Counted from the stretch's first letter, positions 1 through 11,695 are shown. The stretch: DNA of 64,000 bases from Kuschelorhynchus macadamiae (GCA_030620095.1 JAUTXW010000599.1:124001-188000); one strand, 5' to 3'. The notes: a model not told the origin generated them from the sequence alone. Numbers and translations: made by a program.

Positions 1-112
1 TTGTTAATGGATTATATTATATTAATCGATCGTGTAAAATTAAACAATATTCACTAGTATTTTCTGGAACTGAAGAACTTGTTTCAAATTCTATACGAAT
101 ATCAACAAACGA
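1..112 (-). pseudogene. Polinton major capsid protein, C-terminal fragment
   Basis: The minus-strand translation contains VDIRIEFET and LILHDRL, matching the last part of the major capsid protein of copy B (40669-41883). The fragment is fused without a break to sequence that in copy B lies upstream of the nucleotidyltransferase-like gene (about 38220-38290). It is therefore a rearrangement product, not a gene. The junction is near 108-112. Confidence 0.7.
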
Positions 113-639
113 ATAGAGAGAGAACTGATACCAAACGCAAACTCTGGACGAGTATAAATACAAATTTATCATTGAAAAAACATTTGAGATTTTGACGTAG
201 ACGACGATCAAAGTATTCATTAATTTCAAAGGAAATTTTCAACAAAATTTGCTGTTACATATTGGAACACCACGTACACAGTAAATGCTTCTTTATCTTT
301 TATCATAATTACTAGCAAAAACAGAAATTTTCCTAATATTTTGCAACGTGACTTATATTCGATAACGAAAAAATAAAAATGCAATGTACGTCGTGCAGCG
401 TGACTTTTATTTGATAACTGAAAATAAAAATGCAAAGGTCATGCAAGGTGACCTATATTTGATAAAACATGTTTTTGGTGCAACGTGACTTATTTTCTGG
501 AAAATTTTACATATACATGATTATACCATGCTACTTTGCGTGTGTGTGTGTGTTGTCAATAGAAATGACGCGAATGATTGATAAGAGTTTTGTATATAAA
601 TTATCATGCACACACCGAACCTGTCGAGTACATCGCTCT
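113..639. promoter_or_regulatory. Inverted copy of the Maverick divergent intergenic region
   Basis: This stretch is the reverse complement of about 37740-38285 in copy B, the region between the divergently transcribed PolB and nucleotidyltransferase-like genes. It holds repeated short GCAACGTGACTTA-type motifs (for example near 343-355, 403-415 and 478-490) and a short (GT)n run near 538-553. A divergent promoter role is inferred only from its position between gene starts in copy B. Short ORFs here are not conserved as proteins. Confidence 0.5.
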
Positions 640-936
640 TGTCATTATATCATTTCCAAGTGAGGCGGTCCGAAAAACTGAAATTGTAAGTAGATTACTT
701 AAAACAAAAGAATATTACCAAACGCATGTTCGTTATCTAAAAAAAAAACAATTGCCATTATTAAAAAATGTTTAAAAAATAGTTCATGTGTTCTTCGTTA
801 TAATAGAGTGGAAAGTAATTTGTCAATTTTAAAAACACTTTTTATTATTTTAAATTGCACTTAAAAAATAACAAGGGTCTGTTGAAAAGAAAATCAGTTT
901 GGGAAGATGTGGATTCTTGTTTTAATGGGAGGGTAA
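640..936 (+). pseudogene. PolB N-terminal fragment, type shared with copy B
   Basis: The translated motifs SSEAVRKTEIVSRLLKTKE (shared with the start of the copy B polymerase near 37723) and VWEDVD are recognisable. The reading frame breaks near 775 and homology stops near 936, after about 100 codons. A second, different PolB N-terminus begins only about 400 bases downstream, so this fragment cannot belong to the longer polymerase remnant that follows. Confidence 0.7.
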
Positions 937-1329
937 ACTAGGAAATTTAGTTTCAAACATATTATATTTGAAAAAATATAAACTTTAAGATAAATGTATT
1001 TCTTATGAAATGTTTAAATGGAATAATACAAAAAACTCAAACCTCTCCTATTGTATAATAACAAAACCATTACTTACATTTACATATGCAACTACGCAGT
1101 AGAAATGATTACTTAATTTGTAAATAGAATATATTTTTTATATAAGGTGTATAAACTTATTTCTTTAATTGTGGGTTAACTTATTTCTTTGTTAACTTTA
1201 TTATTTTGGATTCACTGAAATTATCTTATGTATTATAATAAAATCTAATTCACTGCAACAACTTAAAAAAATATGTATATACCTAGATCCCTATTCAACT
1301 ATTCTAATAGACTTCAGTCCATTATAAAA
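937..1329. other. AT-rich spacer between two PolB N-termini
   Basis: No coding signal or recognised repeat is seen. It marks the left border of the block that has no close counterpart in copy B. It may include the old promoter of the second polymerase. Confidence 0.4.
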
Positions 1330-4300
1330 ATGGATGTTAATTCTGAAATTAGCTTACAGACTCTTGATCAGTTGGTCAGTAAAGTGCTACATAAAATCGA
1401 GCAGGTAAGCAGATTAATTAAAAAAAGATGAATATTTATTTTGGATAAAATATTTAAATAAAATAATAAAATTAATTAATAAATGTCAATAAAAGTAAAT
1501 CAAAATGTATTGCAAATTTTTCAAAAATTGAATCAAGTTTAACTTATTTAACAAATTATAAGGAAAATTTTAAAAATCAAAAAAGAATAAAATTTTGTCG
1601 TTCTGCTCTATTTAAAAATAATTAAAAAAAAATTTATTATTGGCAAGATATTGAATCGTGTTTTCAGGAACGAATACGAACAGGTGCTATTATAAACTTA
1701 AATATTAAAGATCCAACAATTTTTTTAAATAAAGCATATAAAAGTTTTTCAATTCAGATAAAAAAAGGAATTAAAAAAAAATCTATTAAAAGTTAATATT
1801 ATATTTTCCGCAATGTTTATTAAATCTCATAATTTGGAAACTGATATAAAAACATTTTTCTACAAAAAACGAAATTATTGACAATAATACTGCTCTAAAA
1901 GAAATTGGTATACTGAAAATGCGAAAAATAAAATTTTTAAAAAATTGGAAGAATTTCAAGAAAGAGATTCTGGTTTTGCGTTATATGAAATTTTACATTT
2001 AAAAGTAAATATAAATAATTTTACCCTATAAATGTTGACCTTTCAACTTACACAGAAATACCTCAATTTCTTAAAAATACAAAGGAATTATTAACATTAA
2101 AAATAATGATCAATATTGTTTTTATGGTCAATTGTATGTGCTTTATATCCAGTAAGTGATAAAAAAAAACAAAAATATAAACAGAACATCTTCTTATCCT
2201 CATTTTAGTGAGGTATTAAAGTATGATAACATTGAATTTCCCATATGCATTAAAAATATATTAAAATTTGAAATATTAAATAAATTATCAATTAACATTT
2301 TCACTATAAAAAAAATCTCAAATTGTTCCACTGTGTTCAAGTCAACAAAATTATTCTCCAAAAATAAATTTATTAATGATTCCTTGTAATAATAAAATAG
2401 ATTATTTTAATGATGAAAATAACTATACAAATATATATCATTTTGCTTTAATTAAAGATCTATCACGTGTATTAAACCAACAAATGGGAAATATAAGTCA
2501 CAAAAATGGTTTTGTGAAAGATGTTTAAATCACTTTAAAACTGAAGAAAATCTTCAAAAACATTTAATTTGTTGTAAAACTATGAATAAACCAAAATAAC
2601 TTTACCATCTGAAGATAACAATATTTTAAAATTTACAAATTTTAAATTTAAACAAAGAGTTTCTTTTGCAATTTATGCCGATTTAGAAAGTATTTTAGAG
2701 AAAATAAATCCAAACACAATTAATTCAAAGTCTACTACTATTACTACTACTACAATATATCAAGAACATAAAGCTTTCAGCATTACATATTATTTTAAAT
2801 ATAATAATTCTTTATCATATTTTAAAATATTTACAGGAAAAGATTGCATTGAATAGTTCGTAAAAGAACTTGAGAATATTGCATACCAAGTTGACAAAAT
2901 TTTTAAAAATATAATTCCAATAAAACTTTTAAACAAAGAAGAATTACATACATTTTATTCTGTATCTCATTGTTTTATTTGTAAAAAACTATTTGCATTC
3001 GATGAAAAAAAAAAGTTAGAGATCATTGTCAGTTTCGTGGTGCTACTCATTCATCTTGTAATCATCTTGACCTTTTGTTATCTGCGAAACTGACCCCATG
3101 ACACTTTTATTATTCCACAATCTCTCTCCGGCTACGATAGTTATTTCTTAATTAAAGCACTCAGTTTTAATGTAAAGGGAAAAAATTATTTTATTACCCA
3201 TTAATAAAGAAAGATATATTTCTTTTACAAAATATATAGAAAATACAAATATTAATTTTAGATTTCTGGATTCTTATAGATTTATGTCTTCCAGTATTAA
3301 CAATGTATCCTCTAATTCACCTAATGATAAAATAATATTCTTAAAAGCTTTTATACATCAAATAACGAATTTGAATTACTATCACGTAAATGAGTTTTTT
3401 CGATATGGATATTTAGATTGTTGGGAAAAATTAAAAGACACGACATTACCGAACATAGAATCTTTTTATAGTTCCATTAGTGGTAAAAATATTTCACAAG
3501 ATGAATATTGTTTTGCTCAAACCGTTTTTGGAATACTTTTAATATCAACAATTTACAAGAATATGCAGAATTATACCTTAAAACTGACGTTTTTTACTTT
3601 TGGCTGATATTTTTGAAAACTTTAGAGATATGTGTCTAACAACATACGAACTAGATGCATTGTGGACCTATACAGTTCCAGGTTTAAATTATCAAATTGT
3701 TTTGTCACAAGGTATCGAATTAGAACTACTACTAACTGACATTGACATGCTTTTATTTATCGAAAGAGGTATTCGAGGAGGTATATCTCAATGTTCGAAT
3801 AGATATGGTAAAGCTAATAATAAATATATGGAAACGATTCAAAATTAACTCAATCTTATTTAATGTATTTTGATGTTAATAATTCATATGGTGCAGCAAT
3901 GAGTTTACCATTAGAGAACTTTTTCAATTACATAAAGATTTACCACTTTGTCCGAAACATTTATGCCCACCAAAATCAAAACTTCCAAAACTGCTAACTA
4001 CATTTTTTATTAAAAAAATATTATGTAATTCATTATCGAAATTTAAAACAAGCTTTACAATTAGGATTAAAAATTATAGAAATAGATAAAGTATTAAAAT
4101 TTGATCAATCATGTTGGTTAAAAAAAATATATTGATTTAAATACAAATTTACGAAAAGAACGCAAAAATGATTTTGAAAAAAAATTTTTTTTAAGTTATT
4201 AAATAATGCATTCTTTGAAAAAACCATAGAAAACGTATGCAAACATAAAGATATTAAGTTAGTAACAAGATGGAATGGTAGATTTGGAGCAAATTTTTAT

Positions 4301-5029
4301 ATTTTACAACCAAATTTTCATAGTTGTACATGTATTTCTAATAACGTTGTTCTTATCGAAAGGTCACGATTAGAAGTAAAAATAAATAAAACCAATATTT
4401 GTTGGTTTTAGCATTTTTTTTTCATTATAACTATATAAAAAATAAATTTGGATCTAACGCAAAACTTTTGTAGACAGATACCGGTTCTTTAATATTACAT
4501 TTTTTTCTCGTTTGACGATATCTATCAACATATTAAAGAAGATATTCATTTATTTGATACTTTAGATTATCCTTATAACAACGTATATATAATATGCCTT
4601 CAAAAAGTAAAAAAATTTAGGATTAATGAAAGATGAACTAAATGGAAAAATTATGTTAGCATTTATAGGTCTTAAATCTAAAACGTATTCTATAAAAGTA
4701 TATAAAACACAAATGGAATTAGAAAAAGATATAAAAAAATGAAAAATCAAGGAATAGATTTAAAAGAAATTGATAATTTTATTCAAAATTATAACATTAT
4801 TAAAAAAGCAAAGGGAATTAATAAAACTGCACTTAAAACAATAACTTTTGATGACTATTATCAACGTATTTTTAATAATACTTGTAATAATGTTAATCAA
4901 AAAATGATTGTATCAAAATTACATAAAGTTTATACATTTAATCAGACAAAAGTTGCTCTAAATCCTTACGACGATAAAAGAATCGTCAATTACAAATATA
5001 CAGATACTTTACCATGGGGATTTCCTTAA
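1330..5029 (+). pseudogene. Polinton-type family B DNA polymerase, heavily decayed
   Basis: Remnant of a protein-primed family B DNA polymerase, the Polinton replication enzyme. An N-terminus starts near 1330. An exonuclease motif FAIYADLES is near 2668. The stretch ELELLLTDIDMLLFIERGIRGG with SQCSNRYGKANNKYM (3720-3830), typical of Polinton polymerases, is well preserved. Palm motif C near 4470-4490 reads TDTGS instead of DTDS and is preceded by a stop. The C-terminus LPWGFP ends at 5029. Many frameshifts and stops break the gene; the longest open pieces are 2156-2389, 3284-3607, 3600-3848 and 4739-5029. It is more diverged than the copy B polymerase, so it likely derives from another Maverick lineage. 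Confidence 0.85.
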
Positions 5030-5249
5030 AACTAAAATTTACCTAATTAAAAAAACAATATTCAACTTTTTAATTTTTTTAATTTATCTATTATCTGTTT
5101 CGAATAAAGCACCTAGAACAAAAAGTAAACAACAATATTAAAAGGTTATATTCCAAAAAATTAAATATATCAAAAAATATTATAATAAATAGGATATACA
5201 AAAAAATTACTATTTTTTTTATTTTTTTTTTAGAATAAATCAAAAAAGA

Positions 5250-5890
5250 ATGACTACACCAAGAACCAAACTTTTTGATGCAACATCATCATGGTCGTCG
5301 TCGTCGTCGTCAGTGTTGACAGCAGCACCAACAACAACAACAGCAGTACCATCATCATCACAATTGGTTGATTCTAGTTGGGATGAAGATGGAACATTCG
5401 AAACTTATGATCCTATCCGTTACGTATCCAACCATTTGGTACTGCGACAAAGTTCGATAGGTGCTTCAAAAAGTGTAAAAAGGGAATTTCGTAGATTAGA
5501 ACGAATAAAACATCAGTCTCATCATCAACAACAACAAGAACAAAACCAAATATCCAGGCAGGTATTAAATTATTAAATTTGTTGAATACCAATATTTACT
5601 TCATATAATAATTAAATTTACTTTTTTTCAGATTAAATTAAGAAAAAAACACAACCAGAGGCTCTAGCTCCTAGACAATTTACCTCTGAAGCGGCTGGAT
5701 TCGATCTTTTCAGCGTAGACGACCACACCATTGAACCATCATCAAGGACAAAAATTGACACAGGCATACAAATTGAAATACCACAAGGATTCTACGCTGA
5801 AATCCATTCAAGATCGGGCCTAAGCTACAAATATGAAATCGAAGTCGGAGCGGGCATCATTGATCAAGAATGTATTTATAGTTTTGTTTA
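5250..5890 (+). pseudogene. Spliced dUTPase-like gene, disrupted
   Basis: Exon 1 (5250-5561) starts with ATG and encodes a low-complexity Ser/Thr/Gln-rich N-terminus of 104 codons, ending at a CAG|GTATTA donor. An acceptor TTTTTTTCAG ends at 5631. Exon 2 encodes a trimeric-dUTPase-like core: EAAGFDLFS (motif 1), SRSGLS (motif 2) and GAGIID (motif 3). The exon 2 frame is off by one base at an A-run near 5643-5650, and the protein stops after motif 3, so motifs 4 and 5 are missing. Known dUTPases hydrolyse dUTP and limit uracil in DNA. Some large DNA viruses carry them; presence in a Maverick is notable. It lies directly downstream of the decayed PolB on the same strand. Confidence 0.7.
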
Positions 5891-6137
5891 ATCATTCAAA
5901 TATCGCATCTAAAATTTGTAAATCGGACAAAATTGCACAAATCATCATCAAAAAAAAATCTATTAATTGTATCGACTAACAGTATTTTATTTTGAGACAT
6001 TAAGGGGAAATAAAGGTTTCGGATCATCTGATAATATTAAATAAAATATTAAAATATCATGTTTTTTTATTTAAAAAACCTATACTCATAACACACTATA
6101 ACTACAAATTTGTATAAATCCAAACCGAATTTATATT

Positions 6138-6360
6138 AAAAAAAGTTCAACTTACAAATCCAGTGACAAACCTACTTCAAGATGCAGAAAAACAAGACAT
6201 CAAGGGAGGATTCTATGAACTTCAATTGCAAAAAGTTAAATATCCAGACATTTATTTAGTGAAAAAAGTGTTAAAACGCAAAAACAATAAAGTATTTGTA
6301 AAATGGTTAGGTTTCAGTGATAAGCATAATAGTTGGATTGATAAAAATAATGTAGAGTGA
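6138..6360 (+). pseudogene. Polinton integrase, C-terminal chromodomain fragment
   Basis: Nearly identical to the C-terminus of the copy B integrase (51468-52376). It encodes the chromodomain-like end with YPDIYLV, VLKRKNNKVFVKWLGF and a terminal DKNNVE. The catalytic DDE core is absent. Homology with copy B starts abruptly at the A-run near 6138, so this is a recombination or deletion junction. Confidence 0.85.
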
Positions 6361-6442
6361 CTTAATAAAATAATTTTTTTTTCATGTACGTTTTATTTAT
6401 TAAATATTATTTACATGTTTTTTACAAATAATTTATTTGTCT

Positions 6443-6937
6443 TCAAACCGAAAAACAGTATTTATAATTATATAACAACTTGGCGTTTGATAATGCACAA
6501 TGCCAAATAGTGCCATATGGATCCTTATGAAAGTGACATTCGGGAACTTTCTTAAACTTGCTTAGCTTCGGTTCACTCTCCAGAGGTATTTTAAAAATTT
6601 TTTCCGCACTTATAAATTTTCTTAGAAAATTCACCTTTTCATCTCCTTTGACGTATATTTTTGGGGCATCATATCTTTTCATCACATGTTCTAAGACATT
6701 TGCTATTTCGTTCAAGTCTACTAAACCAGACTCCCATATTAGACCATGATATGAGTTTTCGAGATAAGATATCGTTTTTAAATCCTGGCCTTTTAACATG
6801 CTTTTGTTATATGGTGGTTTGAAAAGAAAATTTGAACAACGTGTTCCATCATACACAGCTAGTTCTTTTGGAATAAATCCAGAGCCACAATTAAATCCCT
6901 GGATATCAAGACACAAAATTGAATTTTCTCCTGCCAT
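6443..6937 (-). CDS. DIQGF-family protein, putative exonuclease-like fold
   Basis: Open for about 165 codons from ATG 6937; an upstream ATG at 6958 is possible, but the copy B remnant supports MAGENSI as the start. The N-terminal CLDIQGFNCGSGF and a C-terminal C-x-F-H...WHCALSNA block define a family also seen at 40012-40564. Hydrophobic beta-strands starting with an acidic residue resemble an RNase H-like or DEDD exonuclease fold. This is inference from pattern only. It sits beside the integrase and faces it tail to tail. The copy B counterpart is reduced to about 30 codons (52477-52560), so this is the best preserved member here. Confidence 0.6.
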   Translation of the reverse strand: MAGENSILCLDIQGFNCGSGFIPKELAVYDGTRCSNFLFKPPYNKSMLKGQDLKTISYLENSYHGLIWESGLVDLNEIANVLEHVMKRYDAPKIYVKGDEKVNFLRKFISAEKIFKIPLESEPKLSKFKKVPECHFHKDPYGTIWHCALSNAKLLYNYKYCFSV

Positions 6938-7009
6938 AGTCCAAGTTACGAGACCCACTAAGTAAAACTAACAACACATAAAATAAACCGTAGTAGTTTT
7001 TTTTTACAT

Positions 7010-7200
7010 TTTAATTTCTATATTTCTGCACTGTTCTATTTTGACATTAAAATCATAGACCTAATACTACTTACACCAAATACATAATTCGCTAAACAAG
7101 GATCACAAAATTTTAATAACTTTACTCTATGTTTTAAGTGTTTATTAATATTTTTTTTCAACTGAACAATTTCATCTATGGCATAAAAATTGTATTCATT
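7010..7200 (-). pseudogene. Small CxxC protein remnant
   Basis: Homologous to the ORF at 52736-52909 of copy B, which has two CxxC pairs and reads as a small zinc-binding protein. Here the frame is interrupted. It lies between the DIQGF gene and the terminal repeat. Function unknown. Confidence 0.5.
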
Positions 7201-7212
7201 TATAGAAGGCTT

Positions 7213-7902
7213 ACATATATATATTAATTATGTGTGCTATACATATTTTTAATCACCTGGTATACGTTATTATTCTAAACAAATATTATTTATTAAAACA
7301 TTATTATTGATCATCTCAATACTACACAAAGATCTCCTTATCTACATCCTCGACCTTTGCTTATCTTCGAACCTGACCTTTAGTCTTACGTCGTCGAAAA
7401 TGAAAACAAGCTATTCTCGGTATTTTTCCAAAAACTAATATTTTACGTATTTATTCAAACATTGCTCATCTCAATACTACACAAACATCTCCTTATCTAC
7501 ATCCTCGACCTTTTCTTATCTGCGAACCTGACCTCTAATCTTACGTCGAACATATTAATTTTAATTAACAGAAAAACAATTCTCGGTACTCGACCTTTTC
7601 TTATCTGCGAACCTGACCTCTAGTCTTACGTCCAACATATTAATTAACAGAAAAACAATTCTCGGAATTCGGCGAGGCGAGGCTCGGCTCTTGTGATGAC
7701 GCGAGGCTCGGCGAAGCTCGCTTCTTGTAAGTTTTTTTGAAAAATAACACCTACCTGTGCAAACCAGGTGTCACGCTTAAGACAGGTGCACAAAAGTGAC
7801 AGGTAAACACTTCTTGCAGGCAGGTGAGCCGAAGAGCTCCTGGGACCGATCGGTGGTCAAGATGCCATCGAGGTGTCTCAGGACCGCCCCTGCTATACTA
7901 CT
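7213..7902. repeat. Right terminal inverted repeat of Maverick copy A
   Basis: Matches the copy B terminal repeats. Reading inward from 7902 it begins AGTAGTATAGCAGGGGCGG (minus strand). It contains three tandem sub-repeats built around cctcgaccttt...cttatctgcgaacctgac (near 7347, 7502 and 7587) and a GC-rich block gcgaggctcggctc. Copy B's left repeat also has three sub-repeats and its right repeat has one. Confidence 0.85.
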
Positions 7903-8934
7903 TCCGAGATCCCCATGCTGTGCATCCTTATCTTAGACACACTGTATGTATATATATATAACCCTAAAAAACCTTCGAAAAAATAAAGACATCACAATAA
8001 TCACAAATGATTATGAATACCCAAGATTACGTAGAAAAAATGCAGGATGACCTATAAGACAACTGTTATAGGCCTGTTTCAAGGGACCCAACAACGTACC
8101 TAGAAAAAACAACTAAAAATAAAATAAAAAGTTCACCAATAAAACCCGAAATTCAAAAAAAAAACATACCACGGGAAAACTCGAGCAGATGTCCTAAACT
8201 CTATGATTTACCAAAAATACACAAACCAGGAGCGCCCATCAGACCTATTGTTAGTGTTGTTAGTTCGCCGCTACAAAAACTGGAGAAATATCTTTCTGAA
8301 ATTATGCAACTAGCTGTCGAAAAGCTGATTCAGTTGTAAAAAACTCGGAGCATTTCATACGAATCAAACTGGAAAACCACGGAGTATACAGCATTCCGTG
8401 CAAGGACTGTGAAAAGATGTATGTGAAGCAAACTAACAGGTGACTATCAGCAAGAGCGGAAGAGCATAAGCTCAGCATCAGAAAGAAACAAACACTCTCA
8501 GCTTTATTTCTACATCATCAGGAAACCGGCAATAAAATAAATTTCGATGGGAGTAGGGAGATTACCAATATAGAACATTATAAGATCAGAATAATCCGAG
8601 AAGCCATCGAAATTGAAAAACAAGGTGATTTAAATAAAAGGAACTATCAACAGTATGGAAGGCAATAATCGACAAATCTAAAATCGTAAAAACTCAAACT
8701 CAATTAGCGCAACAACAACAGCACCATCTGGAAAACATAAATAACAACCTTCGGCCCCGGGTAGGGGTAAAAAGGGAAACGTTGCAGTCACCAACACTTT
8801 AGTCTCTATTCGGACGCGAGAAAGAAAGCTTCGAAAATGCCAAATGTGATTTTGGCGAAACATCAGCAAAACTGTTCTTTTCAGAACGACAGTAGTGAAC
8901 GCATGTACACACACACACACACACTATATATATA
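7903..8934 (+). pseudogene. Penelope-like retroelement remnant: RT and GIY-YIG fragments
   Basis: Around 8199-8282 the plus strand encodes LYDLPKIHKPGAPIRPIVS, a hallmark of Penelope-like reverse transcriptases. From about 8385 it encodes YSIPCKDCEKMYV followed by a basic helix with SARAEEHKLSIR, the C-terminal GIY-YIG endonuclease of the same elements. The usual Gly of the YVGQT motif is Lys here. Much of the RT palm is deleted and several frame breaks are present. The tail (8640-8934) is duplicated in inverted orientation at 11696-11990. It is 5' truncated by Maverick copy A. Confidence 0.8.
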
Positions 8935-11695
8935 CTGGGTGATTCACGACCCACTGTACATACTTATGTGGTCTATAGGGTATCCCTAGGGTATATCGAA
9001 ATGGATATTTAAATTGATTAATTCGGCTTTATTACCAAGATACAGGGTGATTTTCGTATTTTGTAAAAATTTGTTCACCCTGTATCTTCTAAACTGCTTA
9101 ATAGATTTTTTTAAAATTTTGTACGCAAACACTCTTGGTATATCATAACTTTTTGACGTTTGAAAAGTAGCAAAGTTCCAGGGCCATATCCAGCCAATTC
9201 ACACAGGGGAGGGGGGTTAGTTTTGAGACACCCTGTACATCGGAATTCGGTATTTTTGAATTTTTTTCTTAAACTACATTCATTTGTGAACAAAAATAGG
9301 CCACCATCTTGAATGGCACACTAAAGGTTATGTACGAAATTTAAATCTTTAGATAGTACATACCCCTTTTTTTAGCGGTATCTGTGTTAAAGCTTTTAAC
9401 TAAGTATAAAATTATTTCAATGATTGACTTTAAAAAAAATTTAAACTATCTCTACTAATAAAACACAGCCTTGTCGAATTAATTTTTATTTTCAGTAGCC
9501 CAAAAAAAACTAAAATCTACCCTAACACAATAACGTCTTAAAAGCTACAAAATGTTTTCAAAATGCATACCACTGGTGTCTCTACATTTTTGTGCACGCT
9601 TTTGTAGATTTGCAATTGAGCGGTGAATCATTTGAGGGTTTTGTCTAACCTCGTCGCAATAAAAATGTATCCTATTTATTAATTGATCCCCAGTTTCGAT
9701 TGGAACACTGTAAACTTTTTGTTTTAGATGCCCTCACAAAAAGTAGTCGGCTGGATTAGTCTGGCGACCTAGCTGGCCAAGGATGTGGTCCTCCGCGTCC
9801 AATCCACCGATCAGCAAATTGTTGATTGAGATAATTTCGAACATCAATTCCAAAACGTGCAGGTGCCGCATCGTGTTGAAACCATATGCCTCTTAAATTT
9901 ACATTTTCTAATAAGCCCGGTAAACTGTTTTGTAGAAAGTCCAAATACACAACAGCCGTTAGTCGTTGAGGGATAATATGTGGTCCAATTAAATGATTAT
10001 TTATTAAGCCGCACCAAACATTCACTGAAAACTTTCGTTGAGAATTGGCCAATGAGGGTTTTCATCTGCCCATACATGAGAGTTTCTAGAATTAAAGACT
10101 CCGTCCCTTGTAAATTGGGCTTCATCAGTGAATAGTGCTCTAAAAATAGTACTTCGATGATTTATTACCCACCTAGCAAATGCTAATCTAGGCAAGTAGT
10201 CGCCTTCTTCTAATCTTTGTACCTCTTTTACATGTAAAGGGTATAAGTTTTCATTTTTTATAGTTCTCCATACTCTTGTCTGCGATATCGCTAATTGGGC
10301 GGAAATTCGCCTAGTGCTTGTGGTTGGATCTTCCCTCACAAGGTTGAGAATATTCTCTTCTTGGACCACGTTATTAGCACCCACTCTTTCAACATGAAGA
10401 TCGGTTGAGGGAAACTTACCCTTTTCACGCAATGTATTAAAGGTTGCGTCAAACGTTTGGTGATTTGGAATTCTCCGATCCGGAAATCGTCTTCTGTATT
10501 CTTCTGTAGCAGCCCTTCCGTTACCATTACAAAATCCGTACACAAATACGATGTCTCCGTACTCAGCATTTGTAAATAACGGCATTTTTACAATTATTGA
10601 AACGTACAAATTTTTTGCAAAGAGAAAATTCAAATAAAAAATCTTTAATTAACAATGTCAAACACAAATGATTGAATTGTATGTACGTAATGTCATTTTT
10701 AAAATATCTGTCTAAATTCCAAGGCTTACTTTATTATTTTTAGGTATTAAAATTTATTGAATTTGTATTTTTTTGTAGGTTTTAAAGTTACGAAAAAAAT
10801 AAAGGTAAATAAAAAAATTAAAAAAAAACAAGCTCTTACACATAATTTGTATACAATAACAAAAATAAAAAAGATAAATTTTTACGGTAGCCGATAAATG
10901 ATCACGATCTCGAGCATTAGATAAGAGATGAGGCGAAAAAGACTCCAACAGAAATTAACTGGTTTATTAGTAGAGATAGTTTAATTTTTTTAAAAGTCAA
11001 GCATTTAGACAAAAATCTCAAATGTAAATGATTCAACGCTCAATTGCAATTCACAAAAGCGTGCACAAAAATGTAGAGATACCGTTAGACAGGCGTTATT
11101 GTGTTAGGGTAGATTTTGGTATTTTTGGGCCCCTAAAAATAAAAAATAATTCGACAAGGCTGTGTTTTATTAGTAGAGATAGTTTAATTTTTTTTTAAAG
11201 TCAATCATTGAAATAATTTTAAACTTAGTTAAAAGCTTTAATACAGATACCGCTAAAAAAAAGGGGTATGTACTATCTAAAGATTTAAATTTCGTACATA
11301 ACCTTTAGTGTGCCATTCAAGATGGTGGCATATTATTGTTCACAAATGAATGTAGTTTAAGAAAAAAAATTCAAAAATACCGAAATCCGATGTACAGGGT
11401 GTCTCAAAACTAGCCCCCCTCCCCTGTGTGAATTGGCTGGATACGGCCCTGGAACTTTGATACTTTTCAAACGTCAAAAAGTTATGATATACCAAGAGTG
11501 CTTGTGTACAAAATTTTTTAAAAATCTATTAAGCAGTTTAGGAGATACAGGGTGAACAAATTTTTACAAAATACGAAAATCACCCTGTATCTTGGTAATA
11601 AAGCCGAATTAATCAATTTAAATATCCATTTCGATATACCCTAGGGATACCCTATAGACCACATAAGTATGTACAGTGGGTCGTGAATCACCCAG
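8935..11695. mobile_element. Mariner-like DNA transposon, 2.76 kb, with long terminal inverted repeats
   Basis: Ends are CTGGGTGATTCACGACCCAC at 8935 and its reverse complement ending at 11695, each flanked by TA, the mariner-type target. The inverted repeats are about 540 bases (8935-9480 and 11150-11695). The interior carries a broken IS630/Tc1-mariner-type transposase on the minus strand. The element sits at the centre of an inverted pair of Penelope 3' ends. Confidence 0.85.
9550..10585 (-). pseudogene. IS630/Tc1-mariner-type transposase with DUF4817-like N-terminus
   Basis: The best start is ATG at 10585 (MPLFTNAEYGDIVFVYG); an upstream in-frame ATG at 10633 extends it. The N-terminal helix-turn-helix includes ATEEYRRRFPDRRIPNHQTF. 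The DDE core shows LFTDEAQFTRDG (first Asp), FQHDAAPA (second Asp) and WPARSPD near the third acidic position. There is a frameshift near 10040, between HWPILNES and the following block, and another near 9757 after RSPD. The C-terminus can be followed to about 9550. With two breaks the gene is not functional. It cuts and pastes the surrounding element in its intact family members. Confidence 0.85.

Larger units (their letters stand above)
1..7902. mobile_element. Polinton/Maverick copy A, partial and chimeric
   Basis: The right-hand part of a Maverick whose left part lies outside the window. It ends at 7902 in the same AGTAGTATAG-type terminus (read inward on the minus strand) as copy B at 29776-54180. 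Blocks 1-936 and 6138-7902 are very similar to copy B. Block 937-6137 holds a more decayed PolB and a dUTPase-like gene without a counterpart in copy B. Relative to copy B the PolB-promoter block is inverted, and most capsid genes are absent from the visible part. The right flank is a Penelope remnant. The expected 6-bp duplication partner of tccgag (7903-7908) lies outside the window. Confidence 0.85.

Noticed and set aside
17..229. 70-codon minus-strand frame as an independent gene
   Set aside because: It is a fusion of promoter-region sequence with a capsid C-terminus at a rearrangement junction.
1..5029. PolB frames as a host DNA polymerase gene
   Set aside because: Motifs are those of protein-primed Polinton polymerases, and the surrounding integrase, terminal repeat and capsid pieces identify a Maverick.
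8678..8920. 80-codon frame repeated at 11708-11944 as a possible conserved protein
   Set aside because: Both copies are inverted duplicates of a Penelope tail and the frame is antisense to that element's 3' end; shared sequence reflects duplication, not protein constraint.
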